Shown here: piece after piece, positions 52,126-62,776 of the stretch
Layout: each line of letters begins with the position of its first letter
How positions within the stretch are numbered: position 1 is the stretch's first letter
DNA from: Lactarius indigo
Lineage: Eukaryota > Basidiomycota > Agaricomycetes > Russulales > Russulaceae
Direction: 5' to 3'
NCBI GenBank assembly: GCA_025766275.1
Contig: JAFKAC010000019.1
Coordinates: forward strand, 682,001-746,000
DNA: 64,000 nt
The notes under the pieces: generated by a model
Seen by the model: the letters and a program-made list of their open reading frames with translations, nothing else
Database searches by the model: none
What the model was told of the DNA's origin: nothing
Program-made: the position numbers and the translations under genes

Positions 52126-52696
52126 TGTAACGCCACTACCGGGGTGTTGCGTACGACCTGTACCAAGTCAATCGAATAACGGTAGCGCAAGCTCTAGGGC
52201 TTGGCTTCAGCGAGAATGATGCACAAGGATCACAAGGACGTCGGTCACTTGGATCGTAGAGGGAAGCCAAGGCTCGAAGGTCTGGCAAAGGTGAGGGGGT
52301 TCGCGAGACAATAGGCACAAAGGTGTTCGAGTGTAGTATTATACAAGAAGTCTAGTCTACTGTACAAGCTAGATAGGACTAGGTTTAAATAGATAACGGC
52401 TAGTGTGGCGACTACAAACAGATGGCGCCATCGCCAGTCTCGGAACAATGGACAGGACATATGGAGAACAAAAGGAGGTCATACTGGGAATAAAGGCAAA
52501 TCACGTGGGGTCACGTGTGATTGGAAACACAATGGAAACTAGCACATGTTGAACTTTATCAGAAGGGGACATCGATAAGTAAGGCGCGCGATAGGAACTG
52601 GATAATCGTAAGGTCCGCGTAATCGTACAGGGCTCGTATAGTGTGGGGAAGGGAACAGTGACATGTGAAAGAACGAGTCCAAAGAAAATCGTAACA
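52126..52696 (-). repeat. Element B 3' LTR
   Basis: 571 bp, plus-strand TGTAACGCC...ATCGTAACA, followed by the polypurine tract (TTACCCCCTGT on the plus strand). Confidence 0.9.
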
Positions 52697-52730
52697 TTAC
52701 CCCCTGTTTAGGCCTGAAGACGCCTCGACT

Positions 52731-54194
52731 TCAGGATTCTGGATCGACAAGGTCGTAGATGTCGGTGTCGAGGTCGTTCTCTGGCCATGGGGAAATGTTG
52801 AGTCAACAGTAGTGAGTTTTGAGGAAGAAGAGAGGTCCGCGCTTCCCACATTTGCGGCACATCTTGTATTGCGGACACCTGATCTCGTCATGATCGGCAT
52901 CAGTGCGGAAGCATCGTCCGCACCACCTCCCTTGAGTTTTGGTAGCAATTGTTGGCGGTTCCGGAACCGTGAAGGAGGTAGATGCTTCGGTGTTTATTGC
53001 CTGCCGGATACGTTCATCTGCCTGGGAGGTAGTGATGACTTCTTTGACCATTCCTGCATGGTGGAAGATACACCGGTAAGACTGGTGCTCTTGGCTTTGG
53101 CAATGTCGGCAGGCTGGTCGTGGCCTAGTGGGGCAGTCACGTACAAGGTGGTGAGGACTCCCACAGTGATAGCAGCGTCGTTGGTGAGGTTTGTCGGCGA
53201 GACAAGGGAATTCTAGTGGTCCTCCTTGTTGTGGGGAAAAGGGGATGGCATATCGTGAGTGCCGGAGTGGGGCTGGAAGTGCTGTCATCCGTGCATACTC
53301 ATTGCCAATGGTGGCAAGGGCCCCTGCGTACTGAAGCCTTCTCTTGGTACTGGCCAGCATTAGGTCCACCGTTAGTCATTCCAACCATAGTTTGCGTGCG
53401 TCCTCCTCCAGTTTCTCGCATTTTTCATCGATTGCTTTAAGTGCGAGAAGCCCGGTGCGCAGCCTGGTGAATTCAGCTGTGAGACGGGGAGAGTTGAGCT
53501 TGATAAGGGTCTCGTCCAGGGCACAGGCGTGAATGTCATGAGGGTCAAAGAACTGGAGTTGTTCGGCTGTGAAGGGGGGCGCCAAGACATTAGGCCTAAG
53601 TGACGAGAGATAAACTGTTTCTCCGTAGTGTGGTTGCCTAGTGCCCATCGTTCCTACTACCTCGGTGAATCCTTTGCGATAGTAGATATACTTCGCAGTG
53701 TTGGATCCACCGTCCAGTAGTGGGATCTGTAGGGGGTAGAATTTCGGGGTGCCTGGTGTGTTTGGAAAGAAGGGGGCGCCGGGGTCATCGGTGTCATCAG
53801 GAGGGGAGTTGGGTCGGTTGTAGTCAATAGGTGTATGGACGCGAACGGGAGTGAAGGGCTCGAGTGGTGGTGGTGGTGTGGAGGGTGAGGAAGATGGTGG
53901 TGAAGGTGCAGGTGGCTCAGGTGGGGGAGTGTGTGACCGTTGTGGAGGAGGTGTGGGGGAGTATTGTCCTTCTTCTGGCATTGACGGGGTGAGTTCTCCA
54001 GGTTCTCGTTCTGGAGTTCGGGGTGTTATGGGGATGGGGTCGACAGTCATGGTGATCTGGGGAGACGGTGGCGGTGAGAGTCGGGGGACATCTATGAGAT
54101 CGATGGTGACGATCCCTCGTTCAAGGACGGCTTCAAGTTGCGGGTTGCTGAGGATGTGGACAAGGGTGGTGTCGGAGACTGGTGTATTGGACAT
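52731..54194 (-). pseudogene. Element B ORF3 with two TGA stops
   Basis: Same architecture as element A ORF3: Pro-rich N-terminus, conserved domain (F-T-E-V-V-G-T-M-G-T-R-Q-P-H-Y-G-E-T-V-Y), helical segment, CCHC knuckles C-Y-H-C-G-S-P-H-H-L-V-R-D-C and C-R-H-C-Q-S-Q-E-H-Q-S-Y-R-C. TGA at 53376 and 52803 replace arginine codons that remain CGG-type and CGA in element A. There is no frameshift; it ends at TGA 52731. Confidence 0.88.
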
Positions 54195-55133
54195 TGCGGG
54201 GCTGGGGAAACTCTTTAGGGTGGTTAAGCTCTTTTTTATGTTGTTCGTCCAGCCCCTTTGGTGGATGGGTATTGTCTATAGTAGTCCCTGATGGCGTCTG
54301 TGGCATGGGTCATGTTAGTTGTGTTGATAAGTGACCCTTGCGCACTTAGCGGCTCGAATGGACCGGACTTGCAGCATGGACTGCTTTAGATTAGATATAC
54401 AGGACTTGTAGATTAGATACTATTTGATCTGTACAATCTGGGCTTATCATTGCGTCACATATGACATCACTGTACTTCTAATGACATCATACATCCGGAC
54501 TCTGCATTGTGTAACGCCTTTGTACTTTCCTTTGTTCTTTACTTGGTATTATCTTTATTATGATGTCAGTATGATATCATCTAGTTCTGGACTCTTCTTG
54601 TTCTCCTCTCCCTTGTTCTCAAAGCGTCCACTCTTTTGTCCCTTTGTAGAACAATAGCACCTTTGTATTCTGTGACTAGCGTTACTTGTGTTGTACTACT
54701 GTCACCCTCTGTAGGAGTATAAGTAGAGTACCATGTACGCTCCTGGTCCACATCAGTTCTCACTGCTTGTGTGCCAGGTAAGCTTCCTTTCCTCCAATGT
54801 AACAACATCAGTTCTCACTGCTTGTGTGCCAGACACTCTTGCTTCTCTTGCCTGACCCCCTGTTGCTGCTTCAAGCACTCTCTGCATATCTCACCACAGT
54901 CTTCTTGCCACTGTGAGTATGCTCTCTACTTGTGCTGTTCATCAAGTTGCAGGTTCCCACGTATTGTCACTCGGTGGGAATCCTTTCCACTTTACTAGGT
55001 AATGGAGTTTGCACCCCCGTCCTCTTGTTTGGGCGTCTTCAATGCGCTCCACTTCATACTCCTCTTCTCCGTTGATAAGGTCAGGTGGAGGTCGGGTAAA
55101 GTTTGCACCGTGCATCTCCGTCTCCTTATATGG
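54195..55133 (-). pseudogene. Element B pol 3' end (chromodomain), interrupted by a solo LTR
   Basis: Positions 54945-55133 encode the end of integrase and a chromodomain start like that of element A, but with CGA kept where A has TGA at 46927. Positions 54236-54321 carry the pol C-terminus and stop. They are separated by the family T LTR. Confidence 0.75.
54322..54944. repeat. Solo LTR of family T inside element B
   Basis: 623 bp, TGTTGATAAGTGACCC...GTGCTGTTCATCA, flanked by AGTTG (54317-54321 and 54945-54949). Sister of 28432-29792 without the nested insertion. GTATAAGTAG near 54718; tandem repeats ending GTGTGCCAG at 54777 and 54832 with a GTAAGC donor between. Confidence 0.92.
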
Positions 55134-55576
55134 TGTAACGCCGTCACAGCGTTAGCTCGACTTGAGCGTAGATGAAGGCGACTTTGGGTAACTTAGCTGG
55201 TCACGTCTCAAGACGTATGGCACGAAGGCTTATCCTAGATGTTCGAAGACACTAGTCACAACGGTGGTTCTACTCTGAGGTAGAGACGAAGAGAAACTGG
55301 AGACAAGAAGTGACGATTGAAGAAGACCAAGATGGCGTGTCTTGGTCTTCCATAGCTATCTTAAATACAAGAGGAGCAGGCTTTCAAGCGCTGCTATGAG
55401 TCACCGTATCGTAGCGTCCAACGTATCGCGTAAGTAGCGCAATCCTAATACTACTACTACTTGTACTAGGATCGAGTCATTCCCAAACACCTAACTCCTG
55501 CGTAAACCCCGAGTCCGTGACTAATCTACCTTACCGCCGTAGTCACAACCGGTACAGTAAGGGTCGAACCGTAACA
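55134..55576 (-). repeat. Element 2 3' LTR
   Basis: 443 bp, plus-strand TGTAACGCCGTCACAG...CGAACCGTAACA. Identical to 62334-62776 by eye. Confidence 0.95.
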
Positions 55577-55589
55577 TCACCCCCTTTCT
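55577..55589 (-). other. Element 2 polypurine tract
   Basis: AGAAAGGGGGTGA on the element strand, abutting the 3' LTR. Confidence 0.75.
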
Positions 55590-55606
55590 AGCGTGAGGCT
55601 CCAGAC

Positions 55607-58600
55607 TCACTGAAAGTCACGAGCGATCCACTCGCGTTGCTCGTCTTCAATGCGTCGGAATACGTCGGCGCGCTCTAGGCGGTATACACAGTCCATCTTG
55701 TCCTCCCGGGCGACAAGAACCATGCCGCGGAGTTGGCGGATGCGCGCCTGTAAGCGCGACTCCTCGTGGGCTGCGGCGCGATACCGTGTTACCTCCGCAA
55801 CCAGGGACTCGTCCCCTATGCGGTTAAGTGCGCGGTCTGTGAGTTTGTCGGCGGCGAGGATGACAAGATCCTCGTGAGCGATAAAGGCGCGATTCGCAGC
55901 CGAGAGACGAGGGGCGGCATAAAGGGGTTTGCCGTAAAGATAGGGAGATCCCGGGATTACTCCCAGGACAAAAGGATTCGCACCTCCGACGACCTGAACG
56001 TGGCTCGCCTGCAACTCTACTCCGTCTGGCCCGGTGATGGGGAAGTGAATGTAATGGGGTTGTCGATTCGCCCGGAACCCCTCAGGCGCGAGGACCTGCG
56101 CCGGGTCGTCGTCTCGCGTAATGGGGGTGTGTAATGCGACGCCGGGCAGTCGCACACGTCCTCGAGACATGGGGGTTCCGTCGGTGTGCAGGAGCCACGG
56201 GGTGATTCCGGGATCAGCAGAGTCGCGGTTCGTTCGAAGGAGGGGGTGGCTGACCGGGTAGTAATCTCCGTCGTCAAGGTCAGCTTGGTCCGGCATCGTT
56301 GCCTGCGCTGCCGCAACTCGCGCAATCTCTCCTGCGCCAACCTCAACTGTTCTCTGGCCCACTCCTGAGCCGTCCTCCGCCAAACCTCCTCCGCTTCCGT
56401 CTCCTCCCGGTCCTTCGTTAGGTCGATCGGTCGGGAAAACTCCCCTAATACCGATAAGAGCGTCGTCTGGGGGGATGATTGCGATGGGTTCCCGCGCCCC
56501 GTTGTCGTCTCGGAAGATGTGAGCGACGGCATGCTGCTGCTCGTCGCTGGGCTGGCGCGTGGGGTCTGGGAACCTCTGTAAGAGGCCAGCCCATTCTTGA
56601 GCGGTGATATGCCCCGTTCGCACGTTTGCAGGTGTGTACGGAGTGAGCTGGACCGCTGGAACCACGGTTTCTTCGTCGTCTTGGATGATGGCGGCGGCGT
56701 CTTGTGCGACTTGGTCGAGGAGGATCGCCGTGGTGACATGTCTGAGAGGAGAGGTGGGCATAGAAGTAAAAGTGGATCGGATGTAGGAGTGATACTCTCC
56801 CTGACGCTTTTCGATGGCGCTTTTAAGTCCTCGTGCGGTTGTTCGGGCCGCTTGGTATGCCTCTATTGCTTCCGGGGCAAAGACGTCGTCCTTATCGACC
56901 CACTGATTCTCCGAGTCCGGGTATCCCTTCCATTTGATGAGATATTGGAGCTTCTTGCGACGGCCGAAATGCCGTGAGTCTAGAATAGCCTCGACTTCGT
57001 ATTCTTCTTCCCCATCCACAAGATCTGGTGGCTGTCGGGGGAAGTTTTCGCCATGCATGGTCGTACTTTTGTATGGCGTGAGAAGATCTATGTGGAATAC
57101 TGGGTGGATGCTCCACTGCGTGGGAAGTTCGAGGCGGTAGTTGTATGGAGACATCACCTGGACTACCTTGAAAGGACCGTGGCGTCGCGCCGCCAATTTC
57201 GCCGTTGGTTGATTGGTTCGAAGGTGTTTTCCTTCTAACCACACCTGGTCGCCTATTTGATATTTCGGGGTGTTTCGGTGTTTCACCCAGCTGTCCTGGG
57301 CCTTTTTGATAAGGGTCTGGGCCAGCTGTCGCGCTTCCTTGAGCTGCGTAAGTCTGGTGATGACGTGTGGAATAGGGGATGGCTTATCCGTCCAATCCGC
57401 TATCGGGTCGTAGCCCATAAGCAGCATGAAGGGTGATTGTTTCGTATGCTCATGGGGCCAATTGTTGTGAGCGAATTCTGCTATGGGGAGGTATGCCGCC
57501 CAGTTATCTTGACGCTCGTTGGCCCAGAACCGCAGATACTGTTCCAGCCATTGATTGGTCCGTTCTGATTGCCCATCCGTTCGTGGGTGATACGCCATGG
57601 AGACGTTTTGTTTGATGCCTAAGATCCGACAGACCTCCTTGGTGAACTTTGACGTGAATCGGGGGTCGCGATCACTGATGACTTTACGCGGTAGTCCGAA
57701 CCGTTTGAACACGTGAAGGACGTACAGGGTGGCCGTTTCTTCTGCGGTAATTTCCTCATTGCACGGGATAAATATTGACGCCTTGCTGCAGTCGTGATCT
57801 GTAACGGTGAGGATACTGTCATAGGACTGAGACGTTGGTAGTTTGGTAATGAAGTCCAACGCGATGGTGTGGAAAGGAGGGGCATCCGTTATTGCGGTGA
57901 TGGGATGCAGTGGCGCGTGCGTTGGTCTCGTGTTGACTTTATTTCGTTGACAATCGGCGCATCCTGTGACATATTCATATACGTCCCGGCGAATTCCTGG
58001 CCACCAGTAGTGTCGCTCTACAATCCGTTGGGTCCTACTGATGCCCGGATGTCCGTGAACGGGGGGGATCATGGTGATCGTGTATTATTGCCCTGTACGC
58101 GGACATGGGTCCGGTGACTACCAGCCGTCCGTCCTTGTACCATTCTCCTTCTATCTTCTTCAGTTGGTGGGCGTCGACCCATGCTTGGACAACCTTTGGA
58201 TCTTGCCGTCGCCTCGGCGTTTGTAGTAGCGGATGTATTTCCAGGGCGCGAGCGGTATTAGTGGCTCGCACGAATACTTCGGGAGGTAGGACTACCACAC
58301 CTTCGTTATCCCCCTCTCCCTGGTCATAGTCCGGTCGTCTGGATAGGGCATCTGCTCTACCGTTGTTTTTCCCCTTGATATGATGGATCTCGAAGTCGTA
58401 TTCCATTAGCTCCAGTACTTCCCGAGCGACTCGTCGGCTGATCTTTTGCGGGGTTTTCCAGTACTGGAGATTGAGGTGGTCTGAAAATATTTTGATCTTG
58501 TGTGGGGATCCCGCAAGTAGGGGCCTCCAATGCCTGAGAGCCTTGACGATGGCTAGGAGTTCTAGGTCGTAGATGTCATAATTGCGTTCAGCTTCGTTTA

Positions 58601-60356
58601 GCGTAGCTGAGTAATATCCTATTGGGTGCTTGCGACCGTCATTTTTCTTTTGCAAGAGTACGGCACCTACTGCGAATCCGGATGCATCGACCTCTAATTC
58701 GAATTGGTCTTGTAAATTGGGGTGCGCCAATACCGGTTCCTCCGTGACGAGGCGCTTGAGGGTTTCGAATGCGCGGTCTTCGTCTTCTGTCCATTTCCAT
58801 TCTGCATCTTTCCGGGTGAGCCGGTTTAACGGTCGTGCATGAGTAGCGAAACCGCGGATAAAAAGGCGGTAAAAGTTGCAGAAGCCCAAAAAGGATCGTA
58901 CGTCCCTGACTTTTGTTGGAGTTGGCCAGTCCTTGATGCCGCGAACTTTTACCGGGTCCATGCGTGTCACCCCCCTTTCAAGGATTACCCCCAGGTAATC
59001 CATCCGCGGTTGGTGAAACAAGCATTTCTCGAGCTTGAAATAGAGGTCATGATCCTGGGCGACGCGGAGAACGTCAGTCACCGCGGCAATATGATCAGCT
59101 ATTGTGGATCCTTCCCGTGTGGCAATTCCGATGTCGTCCATGTAAACCCGGATGACCGTCCCTCGTGGCTCGTGCTTCGCGATGGTGTCGCGGTAGATGT
59201 GGTTCATCATAGTTTGGAAGGTGGCTGGTGAGTTCGTGAGGCCAAAGAACATGACTGTTGGTTCAAAGAGACCGAATTTGGTTTTAAAGGCCGCCTTCTC
59301 TTGATCACCATCGCGTATGCGGACATTGTTGTACCCCCAGCGGATGTCGAGCTTGGTATAAATATGGGCGTTGCTGAGGTCATAGATGAGGTCTTGGATG
59401 AGAGGGAGCGGGTATTGGTTGCGTATGGTATGTGAGTTGATAACGCGATAGTCCTGTACGGGGCGTAGCTTTCCGTCCTTCTTTTTGACAAAGAAAAATG
59501 ATGAGGCGTACGGGGAGACGGACGGTCGCAGATATCCTTGCTGAAGTTTCTCATCTAGAAATTCCTTAAGCTTCCCCTCCTCCTCTTGCGTTAACGGGTA
59601 TATTTTGCAATCTATCGCGGATGGGGTGTCAGGTTTGAAGTCAATGGCGTGGTCCCAGGGTCTTGCTGGAGGGAACCGTTGGGACGCTTCCTCGTTGAAG
59701 AGCCTTTCAAAGGCGGCGTATGCTGCCGGCAGTTCTACGGGGTTGTCGTCTTTCTTTGCCCGGATGGCCAGCTCCGTGGACGTAGTTGCGCGTAGGTATG
59801 TATTCTCCTCGTCCATATCCAGGACGATTGCTTCCTTTTCGTCATTAGTGAGCGCGGCTGCGATGATGGTACGGCGATCTGTACTATCCTGTGTACTGAT
59901 CACGACCGGCATGATCTCCTCGTGTATTACTGCGTCTCGCCAGCTGATGGTTGGCTCGTAGGTTGCCAGCCATGGATACCCTAGAACAATGCTCTCCTCG
60001 CCAAGGTCAGTTACGAGGAAGCGCATGGTCCTATGATACCCCTTAGCGTATACATCTAGGTCAGTGAAGTGGGTGATAGACCCAGCTTTGTTTTCTGTAT
60101 TATCTATATTCCAAATTTTTCGCGGTTGTGGCAGGAGCTGGAGTCCAATGCCCAGTTTTTTAACGAAATTTGGATGTATGAAGTTGTCGGTTGCCCCCGA
60201 ATCAACTAATGCTTTGATATCGGCCATTCGGTAATTCGTGCGAATCGAGACTGGAATTCGGAGAGATCGAAAGCGCGTCATGATTACAGAATTACAATTT
60301 AGAGCCCTCACCCAGGCCGATGGGTTCAGGCGCTCCGAAAACCCTCTTTTCCCCAT
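55607..60356 (-). CDS. Element 2 Pol with one frameshift in a C7 run
   Basis: Two overlapping frames together give the full Pol. 60356-58035 holds protease (V-D-S-G-A-T-D-N-F-I), reverse transcriptase (V-Y-M-D-D-I-G-I-A) and RNase H (E-L-E-V-D-A-S-G). 58072-55607 holds integrase (H-G-H-P-G...C-A-D-C; D-F-I-T-K-L-P; S-D-R-D-P-R-F; Q-S-E-R-T-N-Q), chromodomain (Y-L-I-K-W-K-G-Y-P-D-S-E-N-Q-W) and the C-terminal extension (Y-P-V-S-H-P-L-L-R-T; P-I-T-G-P-D-G-V; E-V-T-R-Y-R). The switch falls in G7 (plus strand, 58061-58067), where element 1 shows the continuous product H-D-H-H-D-L-P-I-H-G-H-P-G. It could be a recent mutation or a homopolymer sequencing error. Confidence 0.9.
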
Positions 60357-62314
60357 AAGTCCTGCAATATCAGGTCCTTTACTTCGTCAGGAGCGTTGGC
60401 CACTCCCGTAAGCCACTCCTTCGCCCGTTCTTCCGCTGTTTTGCTGGTTGAAGCAGCTTGTATTTGTGCGGGTGGCATCTCTTGTGCGTAGTAGTCGGTT
60501 TCTGTCATCCGGACGGTAGAAGGTCCGGGTTCTTGCGGTCGCCATTGTCGCGGCTGTCGTGGATGGGGGCAGTTTCGTGAGAGGTGGCCCGGTGCGTTAC
60601 AGTTATAGCACAGGACTGTCCTTAGGTCTCGTCGCATACCCCCTCTTCCGCGTCCTCTAACTCCAGGCCCCCCTCTTGGCGGAAATGGGGGTTGGTTGGT
60701 GTATGGTGGTTTGCCATAGTCGATTTCTTCCGATCCGGCCAATCTCGCCCTAGTTCGGTCGGCGGAGGTGTCCATGGCCCATGGATTTGCGAGGTTTTGT
60801 GGGACGCTCCAGTTAGCGTTGCCTGTCTTCTTCGGCTTGCTGTCTTTGTATTCATCCACCCTGGCTCTAATGTGGATATAGTTTCGCTGTCGGCGGAGTG
60901 TTGCCCACTTCCACTCGTCGAAGGTTTCCGGCTCGTCTAGGTCGTAGGTTTTTTCGTACAGCTTCTTGGGGAGCCCTTTCGTGAAGAGATCGATCGTCTG
61001 TGGGTCGTTGAGGCGATAGCCTGCTTTTCTGGCCGCTTCTTCGAATTCGTTAACGTATTTGTCGATATCCCCATCGACCATTTTGAGGCCTTTCCTTAGC
61101 AGGGCTTGAGCCTGTTCTCGTTCAAGGGTATTAACGAACCTTTGGTTAAACCCTTCTGCTACTGCGTTCCACAAATCTCGCGTGTGTTGGTCTATGCCTC
61201 GTTGTATCTGTCGATTCAGCCATTTGAGGTATGAGAGTACCCATTCGCTGACGGACACCCCCTTGATGTAAGAGAGGAAGAGTAGGCATCGTCGATAGTC
61301 GTTACGCATAACGGGAGTGTCGAGGTTCATCCCCCAATACACGTGCCATTGCGTGAGGAATGAGTCTACTTTAGCGCGATCTCCGTCGAAGATAGTGGGA
61401 GGTTCACCGGTCAGTTTCTCGTGTCCGTGGCCCCCCCCTCCGCCTCCACCTCCGCCGCCTCCATCTCCTCCTGGAGGTCCCCCTCCTGGTGGATTGTTCG
61501 GGAGGTCAGGCGGATCGCCTCTTCTTCCTGGGCGTCGGGGGAAGTCGTCCCCGGGAGGTCCTCCCCATCCTGGTGGGGGGTCTAGTGGCAGTCCTCGTCT
61601 CCCCCCATCCCCTGACGGGGGGTCTCCTTGGTCGGGTCCGATGGCGCGGAAAATTGCCGCGTCATCTGCGGTCATTCGATGTCCTGTTTCGGGGTTGATG
61701 GGCATGAGATTTTGTTGGGACTCTTGTCTGATTGCCTCGGCCGCTTCTCGCGCCGCTTGTTCTCTGACGGTCATGACTTCTTCCGTCGTCATGGTGGTTG
61801 TTGCCATCTCTGCTGCGGGTGATCGTACGTGGATTACTTCTGGTTGTTCTGAGATATGTAAGGACTCAGCTCGCTGGATGGTGTATTGCTCAATAGGTCC
61901 GACACTTGCTGGACGACTCTCTTCGCTTTGCTCGTCTTCCTCGGTTTCCTCGCTTACTGCTTCTCCGGTTGAATGTTCTCGTATCTGGCCGTCGATGGGC
62001 CCCCAATCGGCTCGCGAATTGAGTTCGCGTGCGTCGATATCGCACTGATACTGTCTCCCTGCTGGTCTAACGACGTCCCAGCGGTGATCTATGGGGTTCC
62101 ACGTAATTTCTACCCAACACAGGTGGTCGAAATTGAACTCAACAGGTCTGAACCGTGAGGGTCCGTTGAATTCCACGAAATATCCGGTTTCGTCTCCTCG
62201 TTCTCTCCAGCGGGCTGCTCCTAGAAATCTGGTTGGTACGTTACGGTCCCCTCTTCGTTCTAAATGGTAGGGACGGAAGTTCGTCCACTGATCGCGGGTG
62301 TTGACAGTCGCCAC
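60326..62314 (-). CDS. Element 2 Gag (non-ATG start likely)
   Basis: About 662 residues from a GTG at 62314 (A at -3, G at +4). The first ATG in any frame downstream of the predicted mRNA start is codon 170 (61807), also in good context. The N-terminal block (R-D-Q-W-T-N-F-R-P-Y; R-N-V-P-T-R-F-L; G-Y-F-V-E-F-N-G-P-S) closely follows element 1. A Pro/Gly-rich linker, capsid domain (F-D-G-D-R-A-K-V-D-S-F; W-H-V-Y-W-G-M-N) and CCHC knuckle C-Y-N-C-N-A-P-G-H-L-S-R-N-C complete it. It overlaps pol by 31 nt. Confidence 0.87.
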   Translation of the reverse strand: MATVNTRDQWTNFRPYHLERRGDRNVPTRFLGAARWRERGDETGYFVEFNGPSRFRPVEFNFDHLCWVEITWNPIDHRWDVVRPAGRQYQCDIDARELNSRADWGPIDGQIREHSTGEAVSEETEEDEQSEESRPASVGPIEQYTIQRAESLHISEQPEVIHVRSPAAEMATTTMTTEEVMTVREQAAREAAEAIRQESQQNLMPINPETGHRMTADDAAIFRAIGPDQGDPPSGDGGRRGLPLDPPPGWGGPPGDDFPRRPGRRGDPPDLPNNPPGGGPPGGDGGGGGGGGGGGHGHEKLTGEPPTIFDGDRAKVDSFLTQWHVYWGMNLDTPVMRNDYRRCLLFLSYIKGVSVSEWVLSYLKWLNRQIQRGIDQHTRDLWNAVAEGFNQRFVNTLEREQAQALLRKGLKMVDGDIDKYVNEFEEAARKAGYRLNDPQTIDLFTKGLPKKLYEKTYDLDEPETFDEWKWATLRRQRNYIHIRARVDEYKDSKPKKTGNANWSVPQNLANPWAMDTSADRTRARLAGSEEIDYGKPPYTNQPPFPPRGGPGVRGRGRGGMRRDLRTVLCYNCNAPGHLSRNCPHPRQPRQWRPQEPGPSTVRMTETDYYAQEMPPAQIQAASTSKTAEERAKEWLTGVANAPDEVKDLILQDLWGKEGFRSA
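60338..60353 (-). other. Element 2 gag-pol frameshift site
   Basis: Same 16 bases as element 1 (GGGAAAAGAGGGTTTT on the element strand), with both heptamers in gag register. Confidence 0.6.
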
Positions 62315-62320
62315 AATGGG

Positions 62321-62331
62321 ATCTTGGTCTT
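62321..62331 (-). other. Element 2 primer binding site (self-priming type)
   Basis: AAGACCAAGAT two bases after the LTR. Complementary to ATCTTGGTCTT at 62533-62523, which begins 34 bases after the TATTTAA box (62567-62561). Confidence 0.65.
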
Positions 62332-62333
62332 AA

Positions 62334-62776
62334 TGTAACGCCGTCACAGCGTTAGCTCGACTTGAGCGTAGATGAAGGCGACTTTGGGTAACTTAGCTGG
62401 TCACGTCTCAAGACGTATGGCACGAAGGCTTATCCTAGATGTTCGAAGACACTAGTCACAACGGTGGTTCTACTCTGAGGTAGAGACGAAGAGAAACTGG
62501 AGACAAGAAGTGACGATTGAAGAAGACCAAGATGGCGTGTCTTGGTCTTCCATAGCTATCTTAAATACAAGAGGAGCAGGCTTTCAAGCGCTGCTATGAG
62601 TCACCGTATCGTAGCGTCCAACGTATCGCGTAAGTAGCGCAATCCTAATACTACTACTACTTGTACTAGGATCGAGTCATTCCCAAACACCTAACTCCTG
62701 CGTAAACCCCGAGTCCGTGACTAATCTACCTTACCGCCGTAGTCACAACCGGTACAGTAAGGGTCGAACCGTAACA
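62334..62776 (-). repeat. Element 2 5' LTR
   Basis: 443 bp with TATTTAA box (62561-62567) and a 10-base start-site inverted repeat (62524-62533 and 62540-62549). No ATG on the element strand from the predicted start through the LTR end. Confidence 0.95.

Larger units (their letters stand above)
55134..62776 (-). mobile_element. Element 2: near-intact Ty3/Gypsy chromovirus
   Basis: 7643 bp with 443-bp LTRs identical by eye (offset exactly 7200) and target duplication TATGG (55129-55133 and 62777-62781), inserted in the pol gene of element B. It has gag, pol in the -1 frame, a self-priming type binding site (62321-62331) and a polypurine tract. It is homologous to element 1 throughout. The only visible lesion is one extra base in a C-run in pol (58061-58067). 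Confidence 0.95.

Noticed and set aside
58061..58067. The C7 run in element 2 pol as a programmed frameshift
   Set aside because: Element 1 reads straight through the equivalent position, and a shift between RNase H and integrase would separate enzymes normally made together.
61317..62048. A 243-residue Pro-rich plus-strand frame antisense to element 2 gag
   Set aside because: It is the mirror of the Gly/Pro-rich gag linker; composition explains the open frame and element 1 does not conserve it as a protein.
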